Positions 32,183-40,251 of a stretch of DNA of 42,805 nt are shown in pieces. Made by a program: the position numbers and the translations under genes. Below the pieces are notes generated by a model, which saw only the letters and a program-made list of their open reading frames with translations, searched no databases and was not told where the DNA came from. Source of the stretch: Streptomyces sp. NRRL B-24085 (GTDB lineage Bacteria > Actinomycetota > Actinomycetes > Streptomycetales > Streptomycetaceae); NCBI RefSeq assembly GCF_001282115.1, contig NZ_LJBR01000194.1, forward strand, positions 1 to 42,805. Reading direction: 5' to 3'. Every line of letters begins with the position of its first letter. Position 1 is the stretch's first letter.

Positions 32183-32310
32183 CGCGCCGGTCCGCCGAGC
32201 CGGGTCGCTGGTCCGAGCGTCCCGGACGCCGTCCCGAGGTGATCTATCCGCCCTGGCGCCATCCCCACGTCCAGGACGACTACGACGGAGTGTCTTGTCA
32301 CGACCGGCAG

Positions 32311-32351
32311 CCCGTCGGGGCGATCCAGGCACCCGTCGGGGCGATCCAGGC
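32311..32351. repeat. Two perfect tandem copies of a 20-base sequence
   Basis: CCCGTCGGGGCGATCCAGGC occurs at 32311-32330 and again at 32332-32351, a period of 21 bases with one base between. It lies in the 213-base gap between the glycosyltransferase stop and the convergent TetR stop. Each unit contains a CCCG-CGGG half-palindrome. I see no other feature in this gap. Confidence 0.8.
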
Positions 32352-32395
32352 CAGCGCCCCACACGGGCGTGACGACGACGGCCGCGCGGGCCCGC

Positions 32396-33070
32396 TCACT
32401 CCGCGCCCGGGTCCCACCCGGGCGGCCGCAGGATCCCCAGCAACTGGCGGACCAGTTCCTCCACCACCTCGTCCAGGGTCGCGTCCACCCAGCCGGCGTT
32501 CCAGTCGTGCAGCAGGCCGTTGACGCTGCCGATGAACCCGGTCGCCGCGAGCCGGTAGTCCCTCCGGACCGCCTCCCCCCGCGCCACGGCCCGGTTCGCC
32601 TCGGCGCACACCAGGTCGACCCAGTGCGCCCGGCGGGCCAGCCGCTGTTCCTCCAGCCGCGCGCTGACGCCGATGATCTCCACGAACGTGATCCGCACCC
32701 GGCGGGGATCGGACGTGACGTTCGCCGCGTACGCGCGGAAGATCGCCGCCGCGCGCTCGGCGAGCGGCAGGTGGTCCGCGTCGGCCACCGCGGCCACCAC
32801 GGCCGCCGTCGCCCAGTCGTTGACCTCCAGGTGAAGCGCGGCCAGAACGTCCTCGAGGGTGCGGAACTCCTCGTAGAACTGGCGGGTGGAGAGGCCGGCG
32901 GCCTCGCTGAGGGCCGCGACGGTGGTGGCGCGGTAACCGGGCGCGTCCCCGAAGAGCTGGAGCGCCGCGTCCAGGAAACGGCGGCGCCGCTCGGCCTGCC
33001 GCTCCGCGGCCGTCTTGCCGCCGTAGCGACCGGTCGGGGCCTTGAGCCTGCCCGTCACCGAACCTCCCAC
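32396..33070 (-). CDS. TetR-family regulator divergent from the secreted beta-propeller gene
   Basis: A 224-residue TetR protein. After a basic, flexible N-terminus (about 1-25), residues about 28-75 form the DNA-binding domain (RRFLDAALQLFGDAPGYRAT, VAALSEAAGLSTRQFYEEF, TLEDVLAAL). The C-terminal helices hold the RVRITFVEIIGVSARLEEQR segment of the AcrR-like ligand domain. The start is GTG 33070, but GTG 33058 with GGGAGG upstream is equally likely. It is divergent from the propeller gene, and a perfect CTTACT-N4-AGTAAG palindrome lies in their shared 172-base promoter. A nearly identical site precedes the endoglycosylceramidase gene, so this protein is the best candidate to repress both secreted genes. 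Confidence 0.88.
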   Translation of the reverse strand: MGGSVTGRLKAPTGRYGGKTAAERQAERRRRFLDAALQLFGDAPGYRATTVAALSEAAGLSTRQFYEEFRTLEDVLAALHLEVNDWATAAVVAAVADADHLPLAERAAAIFRAYAANVTSDPRRVRITFVEIIGVSARLEEQRLARRAHWVDLVCAEANRAVARGEAVRRDYRLAATGFIGSVNGLLHDWNAGWVDATLDEVVEELVRQLLGILRPPGWDPGAE

Positions 33071-33148
33071 CCGGGCCGGAGCCTCCGGCCTCCCGTATGA
33101 GCGCCAATTTTGTCGTGTACGCAGTCTTGTGGAGAAGGACCCCCCTTC

Positions 33149-33164
33149 CTTACTTTGCAGTAAG
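33149..33164. promoter_or_regulatory. Perfect CTTACT-N4-AGTAAG operator next to a TTGACT -35 box
   Basis: CTTACTTTGCAGTAAG (33149-33164) is a perfect palindrome with a four-base centre. TTGACT (33165-33170), a good -35 box for the propeller gene, follows at once, so a bound repressor would cover the polymerase site. The same arrangement recurs before the endoglycosylceramidase gene. Confidence 0.8.
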
Positions 33165-33242
33165 TTGACTCTGAAAGCACGCGTCTTCAGTTTCGCCGTC
33201 TTGGCATGCCCCCGTCATGAGCCGCCCAGAGGGAGACCCGTC

Positions 33243-34487
33243 ATGCCTGTTCTCAAGCCCCGGCACCTGTGTGCCATGGCCGCCGCCGTCGTCCTGACCA
33301 TCACCGCCCCCGCGACCGTCGCCTCCGCCGCGGACAGCGCCGCCCTGCGCGAGGTGCTGTTCGTGGGCAACAACTGGGACGGCACCGCCGACGTCATCAA
33401 GTCCTCCGGCGACCTCGCGAAGATCGGCCGGATCAACGTCGTCCCCGACAAGGACGCGCGGATGGCGGAGATCAACGCCGACCCCATCAAGTGGATCTAC
33501 TTCATGGCCATCCGCAACAGCGTCGGCGAGGGCCACGACCAGTTCGTCGACGACATGTACTCCACACCGGACGGCAGGTCCGTCGTCGTCTCCCGGCCGA
33601 GCTTCGCGGACGTGGTGTCGATCGACCTGGCCACCGGGAAGATCAACTGGCGCTTCAAGGTCTCGGGCTACCGGGCGGACCACATGGCGGTCTCCCCCGA
33701 CGGCACCCGGGTCGCGGTGTCGGCCTCCACGGCGAACACCGTGCACGTGCTGAACATCAACACCGGTCAGCAGCTCGGCTCGTTCGCCACCGGCGACAAA
33801 CCCCACGAGAACATCTTCAGCAGGGACGGCAAGTACATCTGGAACATGGCGATCGGGGACGTGAACACCGACTCCGACGCGCCCTGGCTGGACTGGACGA
33901 AGGGCGACCGGCACATCACGGTGGTGGACGCGACGACCTACAAGCAGGTCAGGACCATCGACATGAGGGACAGGCTGAACGCGATCGGCCTCAAGGACTA
34001 CTCCGACGCCGTCCGTCCCGCCGTGTTCTCGCCGGACGAGTCCAAGCTGTACTTCCAGGTGTCGTTCTTCAACGGCTTCTTCGAGTACGACGTCGCCACC
34101 GACAGGATCACCCGCACCAAGACCCTGCCGAAGAACCCGGCGACCAGCGACGACCGCACCACCATGGTCAACGACTCGCGCCACCACGGCCTTTCGATCA
34201 GCCCGGACGGCAGCAAGCTGTGCGTCGCGGGCACGATGGACGACTACGCGACCGTCGTGAACCGCGCCACCCTCCAGGAGGGTCCGCTCGTCACCGCCTC
34301 GAAGCCGTACTGGGCGACCGTCAGCGGCGACGGCAAGAGCTGCGTGGTGTCCGAGAGCGGCGCCGACCAGGTCACCGCGATCGACTTCGCGACCGGGCAG
34401 AAGACGGCGTCCGTGCCGGTGGGCGACCACCCGCAGCGGGTGCGGCTGGGCCACGTGGCGGCGGACTGGACCAGCCCCTCCTCGTAG
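33243..34487 (+). CDS. Secreted YncE-like beta-propeller protein
   Basis: A 414-residue precursor. A signal peptide (about 1-30, ending VASAADS) precedes a seven-bladed-propeller-like repeat: DMYSTPDGRSVVVSRPSF, DHMAVSPDGTRVAVSAST, NIFSRDGKYIWNMAIGD, VFSPDESKLYFQVSFFNG, LSISPDGSKLCVAG and TVSGDGKSCVVSESG. The SPDG blades with a following VDLATGK-type turn match extracellular YncE/surface-layer propellers, which bind ligands or proteins. No enzyme motif is seen. GAGGGAG stands before the ATG at 33243. The gene converges on the endoglycosylceramidase gene, is divergent from the TetR gene, and appears to share its operator with the former. Confidence 0.9.
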   Translation: MPVLKPRHLCAMAAAVVLTITAPATVASAADSAALREVLFVGNNWDGTADVIKSSGDLAKIGRINVVPDKDARMAEINADPIKWIYFMAIRNSVGEGHDQFVDDMYSTPDGRSVVVSRPSFADVVSIDLATGKINWRFKVSGYRADHMAVSPDGTRVAVSASTANTVHVLNINTGQQLGSFATGDKPHENIFSRDGKYIWNMAIGDVNTDSDAPWLDWTKGDRHITVVDATTYKQVRTIDMRDRLNAIGLKDYSDAVRPAVFSPDESKLYFQVSFFNGFFEYDVATDRITRTKTLPKNPATSDDRTTMVNDSRHHGLSISPDGSKLCVAGTMDDYATVVNRATLQEGPLVTASKPYWATVSGDGKSCVVSESGADQVTAIDFATGQKTASVPVGDHPQRVRLGHVAADWTSPSS

Positions 34488-34511
34488 GCCGCAGGGATCC
34501 GGGCATCCGAG

Positions 34512-34547
34512 GCCGGGTACCGCCTCCGCGGAGAGGCGGTACCCGGC
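34512..34547. terminator. Strong terminator between propeller and endoglycosylceramidase genes
   Basis: A perfect 15-base-pair stem (34512-34526 with 34533-34547) closes the six-base loop CGCGGA. It stands between two convergent stop codons and probably ends both transcripts. Confidence 0.88.
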
Positions 34548-34581
34548 TTCCCGGCGCCGGCACCGGACGGGCCGCTCCCGC

Positions 34582-36435
34582 TCAGCCGAACTTCTGGGCC
34601 GCCCACGCCGCCAGCTCGGCCTTGGCCCCGCTCAGCGCGGACGCGGACGGCGAGATCGCCCCGTTGGTCACCAGCGCGTAGTGCAGGACGCCGGAGTCCG
34701 AGTCGGTGAGCAGCAGTCGGCGGCTGCCCGTGCCGCCGGGTTCCGGGGCCGCGCCGACCGGGGTCGACGAGGTGTAGGCGGGCGGACCGGAAACCGTGCC
34801 CAGGTCGGAGACCACCGTGGTCGTCGCGGTCGGGAAGGAGGCGGGCAGGTGGAGCTCGGTGGGCGCCGAGCCGCCGGCCGAGCGCCACACCAGCACCGCG
34901 TACTGACCGGACCCGACCAGGGACGAGACCTTGGGCAGGGTGCTCGGCACCGGGTTCCAGGTCAGGGTCGTGGAACCGTCGCGCGAGCGGTCCTCGTAGG
35001 TGAAGGCGGCCGTCGTGCCCGAGGTGGCGCTGGGATAGACCCGGTCGAGGAGCCGGGCGTCCTGGCGGAGCACCGCCGTGCCGGAGTCGTCGAGCCGCAC
35101 GGCAGACAGGTCCTCGTCGTTCCAGGCGTCGCCCGAGGTCTTCACCTTGTCGGGGTTGTCGTTCATCAGCTCGTGGTGACGGCCGTTGTAGATGTCCCAC
35201 TGCCACTGGCTGCCGGAGAGGACCGGCCCCGAACCGGCGGGCGAGGACCACCAGTTGGCGCCCTTCACCCGGGAGTCGAGGGCCTGGTACATGGCCTTGA
35301 GGACGGTCGGCGCCTTGCCGGCGGTCGAGCCGTTCAGCGGATGCCCGAACTCGCTGACCACGGCCGTCGTCCCGGCCGCCGCCGCGCGGTCGCGGACCGT
35401 GCCGAAGTCGCCGACGTACTGGCCGTCGGAGGCGTTGCCCCACATCAGGATGCCGGAGATGGCCTTCTGGTCGTAGAAGTGGGTGTTGAAGACGTACCGG
35501 GAGCCGAGGGTGCCGGCGTCGAGGAGGCCGCCCTCCTCCTTGCTGACGTTGCCGTTCCAGAACAGGTTGGGCTCGACCAGGGCGGGCTTGTCCGTCCAGC
35601 CGGCCGCGTCCATCCGGGCCCGGAACCTCACGTAGAAGGGCCAGAGCAGGTCGCGTTCCCAGGTGCGGCTGTTCTGCCCGGAGTCGTAGGTGCCGGCGTA
35701 GGGCTCGTTGTAGGGGTCGAAGCCGACGACACCGGCGAACTCCCCGGCGGAGAGGTGGTCCTTGAGGTACGCCATGGACTTCTGGGCGGTGGCCAGGAAG
35801 GCGTCCTGGAGGCCGTACCTGTTGTGCCAGAAGTCGTACTGGGCCGCCTTCACCGCGCCGTTCTGGGTGATGTTCTGCCCCCACAGCAGGCAGATGCCGC
35901 AGGACTCGGCGGGGTAGCCGCCCAGCGCCACGGCCCACGCGGGGGCGCCGTCGCCGGTGTACCAACTGCCCTGGTTGAACAGCCAGCGGGAGTACAGGTC
36001 CTGGTGGAAGTCGGGGTAGACCCGGATCCCGGCGTCGAGGAACGCCCGCATCTGCGCGGTGGCGTTCGCGAGGTAGGTGGTGTCGACCTGGCCCTTCGCC
36101 GGCTCCGCGTAGGCCCAGGAGAGCAGGAAGCGCACGGAGTTGCCGCCGCCGAGGGCTCTGAGCGCGGTGGCCGACTTCCTGGCGTCGGCGACGGAGGCGA
36201 AGGGCAGGCCCTTGTTCTCGGCGAGTTTCGTCTCGCCGGAGACGTTGTAGCCACGCAGCACGACCTCGCGGCCGTTGCCGTCGACGAACCGTCCGTTCTG
36301 GACGGTGAGGGGGGTGTCGTCGAACGGGAGGGAGTCGGTGAGGGCGTCGGCGGGGGCGGGCCGGACACCCGCGACCGTCAGGAATCCGCAGAGGACAACC
36401 AGAACAACGAGCAGACGTGCGCGTTTATTCGGCAT
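34582..36435 (-). CDS. Secreted GH5 endoglycosylceramidase-type glycosidase
   Basis: A 617-residue secreted glycoside hydrolase of family 5. Residues about 1-32 are a signal peptide. The catalytic barrel shows GFDPYNEPYAG, with acid/base Glu about 244, and VVSEFGHPLNG, with nucleophile Glu about 362. The 118-residue distance between them equals that between Glu233 and Glu351 of Rhodococcus endoglycosylceramidase II, and the flanking LSWAYAEP and YPDFHQDLYSRW stretches also suit that enzyme. A beta-rich C-terminal domain follows (about 430-617). It should release the intact glycan from glycosphingolipids, which are mainly eukaryotic. The start is ATG 36435, with TGTAAT six bases upstream, perhaps leaderless; ATG 36441 is also possible. 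A TetR operator lies before it. Confidence 0.9.
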   Translation of the reverse strand: MPNKRARLLVVLVVLCGFLTVAGVRPAPADALTDSLPFDDTPLTVQNGRFVDGNGREVVLRGYNVSGETKLAENKGLPFASVADARKSATALRALGGGNSVRFLLSWAYAEPAKGQVDTTYLANATAQMRAFLDAGIRVYPDFHQDLYSRWLFNQGSWYTGDGAPAWAVALGGYPAESCGICLLWGQNITQNGAVKAAQYDFWHNRYGLQDAFLATAQKSMAYLKDHLSAGEFAGVVGFDPYNEPYAGTYDSGQNSRTWERDLLWPFYVRFRARMDAAGWTDKPALVEPNLFWNGNVSKEEGGLLDAGTLGSRYVFNTHFYDQKAISGILMWGNASDGQYVGDFGTVRDRAAAAGTTAVVSEFGHPLNGSTAGKAPTVLKAMYQALDSRVKGANWWSSPAGSGPVLSGSQWQWDIYNGRHHELMNDNPDKVKTSGDAWNDEDLSAVRLDDSGTAVLRQDARLLDRVYPSATSGTTAAFTYEDRSRDGSTTLTWNPVPSTLPKVSSLVGSGQYAVLVWRSAGGSAPTELHLPASFPTATTTVVSDLGTVSGPPAYTSSTPVGAAPEPGGTGSRRLLLTDSDSGVLHYALVTNGAISPSASALSGAKAELAAWAAQKFG

Positions 36436-36477
36436 GTCCATTACAGTCCGGCCATTTCGGTACAACGTCAACACCAT

Positions 36478-36493
36478 CTGACTGATGAGTAAG
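36478..36493. promoter_or_regulatory. TetR operator before the endoglycosylceramidase gene
   Basis: CTGACTGATGAGTAAG (36478-36493) matches the palindrome at 33149-33164 in 11 of 12 arm positions. On the minus strand it is followed after six bases by TTGACG (36466-36471), a -35 box, the same order as at the propeller promoter. TGTAAT (36440-36445) is a -10 candidate but at a long spacing of 20. Confidence 0.75.
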
Positions 36494-36518
36494 TTTCACT
36501 TTCGTCGCATCCGCCGCC

Positions 36519-38483
36519 TCATCCGCCGACTCGACGCGTCACGTTCAACAGATACTCCTTGCGGTCGAGGGGGTTGTGATCGCTGCGTGGGCGCCGTGGA
36601 ACGGTTCCGTGCGAGACCGGCGCGTAGTGGTCGAAGCCGCTCTCCAACTCCCCCTCGCCGCGCGTCAGTCCGGGCAGCCGCTGCTCCAGGCCGTGCACCT
36701 GGGCGGCCGGTACCGCACCCTCCAGCACGCACCGGTTGCCCCGGGTCCGCGTCGTCCGCGGTACGGCCCGCAGCGCGGCCAGCACCGGCAGCAGGGCGCC
36801 CAGGGTGTCGGCCGGGGCCTCGATGCGGAACCGGTGCATCGGCTCGTGGACCCGGGTGCCCGCCCGGCGCAGCGCCTCGACGAGGACGAGCGGGGTCAGG
36901 CCCCGGAAGTCGGCTCCGGTGCTGGACATGCTCTTGTCGAAGCCCTGGTGGGCATGGCTCTGCCGGGGGCAGTAGCCGCAGTGGGTCAGGGTGACCGTGC
37001 AGTCGGTGACCTGCCAGCCGGCGAGGCCCTGGCCGAGTGTCTCGCGCACGGTGTCCTCGACGGCCTTGAAGAAGGCGTACGGCATCGCCCCGAGCTCCAC
37101 CTCCAGCCGGAAGGCCACGCCGGAGCCGACCGGTGCCGGGTCGACACGCAGGCCCACGGTGGCGAGGAACGGATTGCCGTCCTTCTTGACGAACTCGGCG
37201 GCCTCGCCCGTCCCGGCCGGGCGCTCGACGCACAGGGGCGTGGTCTCGCGGAAGGTGACGTCGAGGCCGAACTCCTCGGCGAGCGTGGCCTGGACGACCT
37301 CCTTCTGGACCTCGCCGTACAGCGAGACCGAGGTCTCCTGGCGGACCTCGTCGTGGCGCAGGCCGATCAGCGGGTCCTGCTCGGCGAGCCGGGTGAGGGC
37401 GAGGTGGAGGGACCGGGCGTCGGTGCCCGGGCCCGGCACGACGACCGTTTCGAGGGAGGGCGGGGCGAAGAAGTGGCCGTGGGCCTCGCGTGGTTCGCCG
37501 AGGGCGTCGCCGACGCGGATGTCGGTGAGGCCCCGGATCTTGGCGATCCGGCCCGCCGGGACCGACTCCCGACGGACCTCGGTGCCGCCGTCGAAGACGC
37601 TGATCGCGGTGATGCGGCCCTCCGTGCGCGCCTCACCGAACGGCACCTTGTCACGGACGCCGAGCGTGCCGGAGAACAGGCGCGCGTACGCGACCTTCTC
37701 CCCCGCCGGGCCCCGCTCGATCTTGAACACCGTGCCGGAGACGGGCCCCTGCGGGTCGCCACCGGCGGCGGGCAGCAACTCCCTGACGCCGGTGATCAGC
37801 TCGGGCACGCCCGCGCCCGTGGCCGCCGACCCGAAGTACACCGGGTGCACCAGGGCCCGCCGGGTCTGGGCGGCCAGTGCCCCGCGCAGCAGCCCTTCGT
37901 CGACCCGCCCCTCGACCCAGGCCGACAGCAGGTCGTCGTCGTGGTCGGCGAGGACGTCGTAGGCACCGATGCCCGGGAGGAACCGGGCCTCGCGCGTGCC
38001 GGAGCGGGCCACCGTCCCCATCGGCACGATCGCCGGAGTGAGCCGCTCGGCGAGGGCCCGCAGGACACCGTCGTACCGTGCTCCGCGCCGGTCGATCTTG
38101 TTGACGAAGACGAGGGTGGGGATGCGCAGCCGCTGGAGGGTCCGCATCAGGACCCGGGTCTGCGCCTGGACGCCCTCGACGGCCGAGACGACGAGCACGG
38201 CGCCGTCGAGCACGCCGAGGACCCGCTCCACCTCGGCGATGAAGTCCGGGTGGCCGGGGGTGTCGATGAGGTTGACGGTCACGTCGTCCACCGCGAAGGA
38301 GACGACGGCCGACTTGATGGTGATCCCGCGCCTGCGTTCCAGCGCGAGGGTGTCGGTCCGGGTGCTGCCGGCGTCGACGCTGCCGATCTCGTCGATGACT
38401 CCGACCGAGTGCAGCAGCCGCTCGGTCAGGCTGGTCTTACCGGCGTCGACGTGGGCGAGGATCCCGAGGTTGAGCAGGTGCAC
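36519..38483 (-). CDS. Otr(A)/Tet(M)-type ribosomal protection GTPase
   Basis: A 654-residue translational GTPase. HVDAGKTS at residues 11-18 (G1), RRGITIKSA (G2), LIDTPGHPDF (G3) and VNKIDRRG (G4) are intact. The overall length, the EF-G-like domain order and the C-terminal ending (NPLDRKEYLLNVTRRV) match Otr(A), the oxytetracycline producer's self-resistance protein. Such proteins displace tetracycline from the ribosome; related Streptomyces copies may act on other drugs or none. The GTG at 38483 has a poor ribosome-binding site. A 36-codon ORF with a good AGGAG starts upstream and overlaps its first 47 bases. The downstream gene is the endoglycosylceramidase, divergently promoted. Confidence 0.92.
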   Translation of the reverse strand: MHLLNLGILAHVDAGKTSLTERLLHSVGVIDEIGSVDAGSTRTDTLALERRRGITIKSAVVSFAVDDVTVNLIDTPGHPDFIAEVERVLGVLDGAVLVVSAVEGVQAQTRVLMRTLQRLRIPTLVFVNKIDRRGARYDGVLRALAERLTPAIVPMGTVARSGTREARFLPGIGAYDVLADHDDDLLSAWVEGRVDEGLLRGALAAQTRRALVHPVYFGSAATGAGVPELITGVRELLPAAGGDPQGPVSGTVFKIERGPAGEKVAYARLFSGTLGVRDKVPFGEARTEGRITAISVFDGGTEVRRESVPAGRIAKIRGLTDIRVGDALGEPREAHGHFFAPPSLETVVVPGPGTDARSLHLALTRLAEQDPLIGLRHDEVRQETSVSLYGEVQKEVVQATLAEEFGLDVTFRETTPLCVERPAGTGEAAEFVKKDGNPFLATVGLRVDPAPVGSGVAFRLEVELGAMPYAFFKAVEDTVRETLGQGLAGWQVTDCTVTLTHCGYCPRQSHAHQGFDKSMSSTGADFRGLTPLVLVEALRRAGTRVHEPMHRFRIEAPADTLGALLPVLAALRAVPRTTRTRGNRCVLEGAVPAAQVHGLEQRLPGLTRGEGELESGFDHYAPVSHGTVPRRPRSDHNPLDRKEYLLNVTRRVGG

Positions 38484-38547
38484 GAAGCGTCATGTCCTTC
38501 GAGGAGACGGAGATTCCTTCCGGGTTGGACATGGACGCAGTGCGCAT
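38437..38547 (-). CDS. Short upstream ORF overlapping the ribosomal protection gene
   Basis: ATG 38547 opens a 36-codon frame (MRTASMSNPEGISVSSKDM, then a basic Pro/Arg-rich tail) that ends at TAA 38437-38439, inside the GTPase coding region in another frame. CAGGAG lies five bases before the ATG, a better initiation site than that of the GTPase itself. This is the layout of a translational attenuator: a drug-stalled ribosome on the short frame could change access to the GTG at 38483. Codon bias in the first half is ordinary, and the second half is constrained by the overlap. Its reality as a peptide is unproven; it may instead only couple translation. Confidence 0.5.
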   Translation of the reverse strand: MRTASMSNPEGISVSSKDMTLRAPAQPRDPRPRRRR

Positions 38548-38670
38548 TACGGCTCCTGGATCGTGCGACGGCAAGGACATCAGAAGTGCAGCAGGTGTGC
38601 CCCTCCGACGGCAACGGATTAACGCCCGACCGGTCGCGTCCCGGCCCTCATGGCACCCCGTCGGCTGCTG

Positions 38671-38936
38671 GCGATGACGGCGCGCGGGGCGGTCGTGGTG
38701 GTGCTCTCGGACGGCTGGGAGCGTGGCGATCCGGAGCTGCTCGCGGACCGGATGCGACGCTTGGACCGGCTGGCACACCGGGTGATCTGGGCAGATGCGC
38801 CTCAAGGCACGCCCCGGTCACGCGCGTGGCCATCGGGACGGCGGCCGCGATGCCGAGCGTGGACGCGTTCGTCCAGGGCACAGCCCGGCCGCGCCGGAGC
38901 GTCCGGCGGCGGTGGTGAAAGGGGCCGACGATGCGG
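38671..38936 (+). pseudogene. Frameshifted, 5'-truncated CoxE-like VWA gene remnant
   Basis: Three successive frames spell the C-terminal end of the VWA (CoxE) protein that accompanies CO and xanthine dehydrogenase-type molybdenum enzymes. The first is ARGAVVVVLSDGWERGDPEL with MRRLDRLAHRVIWAD (38671 to about 38795). The second is HAPVTRVAIGTAAAMPSVDA (about 38815-38880). The third is GHSPAAPERPAAVVKGAD (about 38870-38936). Intact proteins run through all three blocks in one frame. The first 300 or so residues are missing, so the gene is truncated and carries at least two frameshifts. It abuts the intact XdhC gene, its usual neighbour. A sequencing error could explain one frameshift but not the 5' loss. 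Confidence 0.75.
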
Positions 38937-40031
38937 GACATCCTCCCGGTGCTGAACGGCTGGTACACGGCGGGCCTGCCGTTCGGGCTGGCCACGGTCG
39001 TCTCGACGAGCCGCAGTGCGCCCCGTGATCCGGGCGCGGCCATGGCGGTCGGGCCGGACGACGAGGTCGTCGGCAGTGTCTCCGGCGGCTGTGTCGAAGG
39101 GGCCGTCTTCGAGCTGGCGCAGGAGGCCGTGGCGAGCGGCGAGGCCCGACTGGAGACCTTCGGGTACAGCGACGAGGACGCCTTCGCGGTGGGGCTCACC
39201 TGCGGCGGGGAGATCACCGTTCTGGTACGGCCCGTGACGGCCGCCCTCGATCCCGCGTTCGCCGACGTCGCCGAGTCGGTCGCCGCGGGCCGTCCGGTGA
39301 CCGTGGCGACGGTGACCGACGGCACCGCGCCCCGCGGCGCCACGCTCGCCGTGTGGCCGGACCGGGTCGCGGGCACCCTCGGCACCACCGGACTGGACGT
39401 GGCGGTCACCGCCGACGCACGGGGCGAACTCGCCCTGGGCGCGACGGGGTTGAGGCACTACGGCCCGCACGGGGAGCGGCGCGAGGACGCGGTCGGCGTC
39501 TTCCTGCACTCCTTCGCCCCGCCGCCCCGCATGCTGGTCTTCGGCGCGATCGACTACGCGGCCGCCGTCGCCCGCATCGGCGCCTTCCTCGGCTACCGGG
39601 TCACCGTGTGCGACGCCCGCCCGGTCTTCGCCACGCCCAAGCGCTTCCCGGAGGGCGTGGAGGTCGTCGTGGACTGGCCGCACCGCTACCTCGCCGGCAC
39701 CGCCACCGACGAGCGCACCGTGATCTGCGTCCTGACCCACGACCCGAAGTTCGACGTGCCCCTGCTGGAGGAGGCCCTGCGCCGGCCCGCGGCGTACATC
39801 GGGGCGATGGGCAGCCGGCGTACCCACGACGACCGGATGACGCGGCTCGCCGCATCGGGGCTGACCGGGGCCGAGCTGTCCCGGCTGCGCTCCCCCGTCG
39901 GTCTCGACCTCGGGGCCCGTACGCCGGAGGAGGTCGCCGTGTCCGTGGCCGCCGAGATCGTCGCGCTGCGGTGGGGCGGCAGCGGTGCCCCGCTGACGGC
40001 GACGGCGGGGGCGATCCATCCGCCTCCGTGA
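38931..40031 (+). CDS. XdhC/CoxI-family molybdenum-enzyme maturation protein
   Basis: A 366-residue XdhC protein, which normally binds molybdenum cofactor and inserts it, with sulfuration, into xanthine or CO dehydrogenase. LPFGLATVVSTSRSAPRDPG, the VSGGCVEGAVFE Cys motif and FAVGLTCGGEITVLV are the N-terminal block. RMLVFGAIDYAAAVARIGAF and YIGAMGSRRTHDDRM with LDLGARTPEEVAVSV form the C-terminal Rossmann block. GAAAGGGG precedes the ATG at 38931. The gene appears intact, although no molybdenum hydroxylase is in the window and both flanking accessory genes are broken. It may be an orphan, may serve enzymes elsewhere, or may be starting to decay. Confidence 0.93.
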   Translation: MRDILPVLNGWYTAGLPFGLATVVSTSRSAPRDPGAAMAVGPDDEVVGSVSGGCVEGAVFELAQEAVASGEARLETFGYSDEDAFAVGLTCGGEITVLVRPVTAALDPAFADVAESVAAGRPVTVATVTDGTAPRGATLAVWPDRVAGTLGTTGLDVAVTADARGELALGATGLRHYGPHGERREDAVGVFLHSFAPPPRMLVFGAIDYAAAVARIGAFLGYRVTVCDARPVFATPKRFPEGVEVVVDWPHRYLAGTATDERTVICVLTHDPKFDVPLLEEALRRPAAYIGAMGSRRTHDDRMTRLAASGLTGAELSRLRSPVGLDLGARTPEEVAVSVAAEIVALRWGGSGAPLTATAGAIHPPP

Positions 40032-40234
40032 GGCCTGCCTGGCCGGAGCCAGGGAACCGCACCACGATCACCGTGCCCGTCCCGGTCGACGAAGCCCGGC
40101 GGGCACTCCTCGACGTCGAGCGGGTCGCGCACCGCCTGGTGCTGTCCAGCCGCTCGACCTTGCGCACGATCGGCGTACCGGTCACCAAGCGCGCGGTGGT
40201 CGCCGTCGTGGGCGTCGCGCCCACGCAGATGTGA
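40028..40234 (+). pseudogene. Truncated CoxG-like (SRPBCC) remnant
   Basis: A 68-codon frame whose GTG at 40028 overlaps the XdhC stop (GTGA). ITVPVPVDEARRALLDVERVAHRL resembles the start of CoxG, the SRPBCC lipid-binding-fold protein that tethers CO dehydrogenase to the membrane. The usual continuation (PCLPGA and the beta-sheet) is replaced by unrelated sequence that ends within 45 codons. CoxG proteins are about three times longer, so this is either a remnant or an unrelated short gene. The location next to XdhC and the CoxE fragment favours a decayed cox-type cluster. Confidence 0.5.
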
Positions 40235-40251
40235 CGACGGCTGCGAAAGAG

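Noticed and set aside
36576..38918. Plus-strand open frame of 780 codons
   Set aside because: It is the antisense of the ribosomal protection gene for most of its length. Only its last 35 or so codons matter, as one frame of the CoxE remnant.
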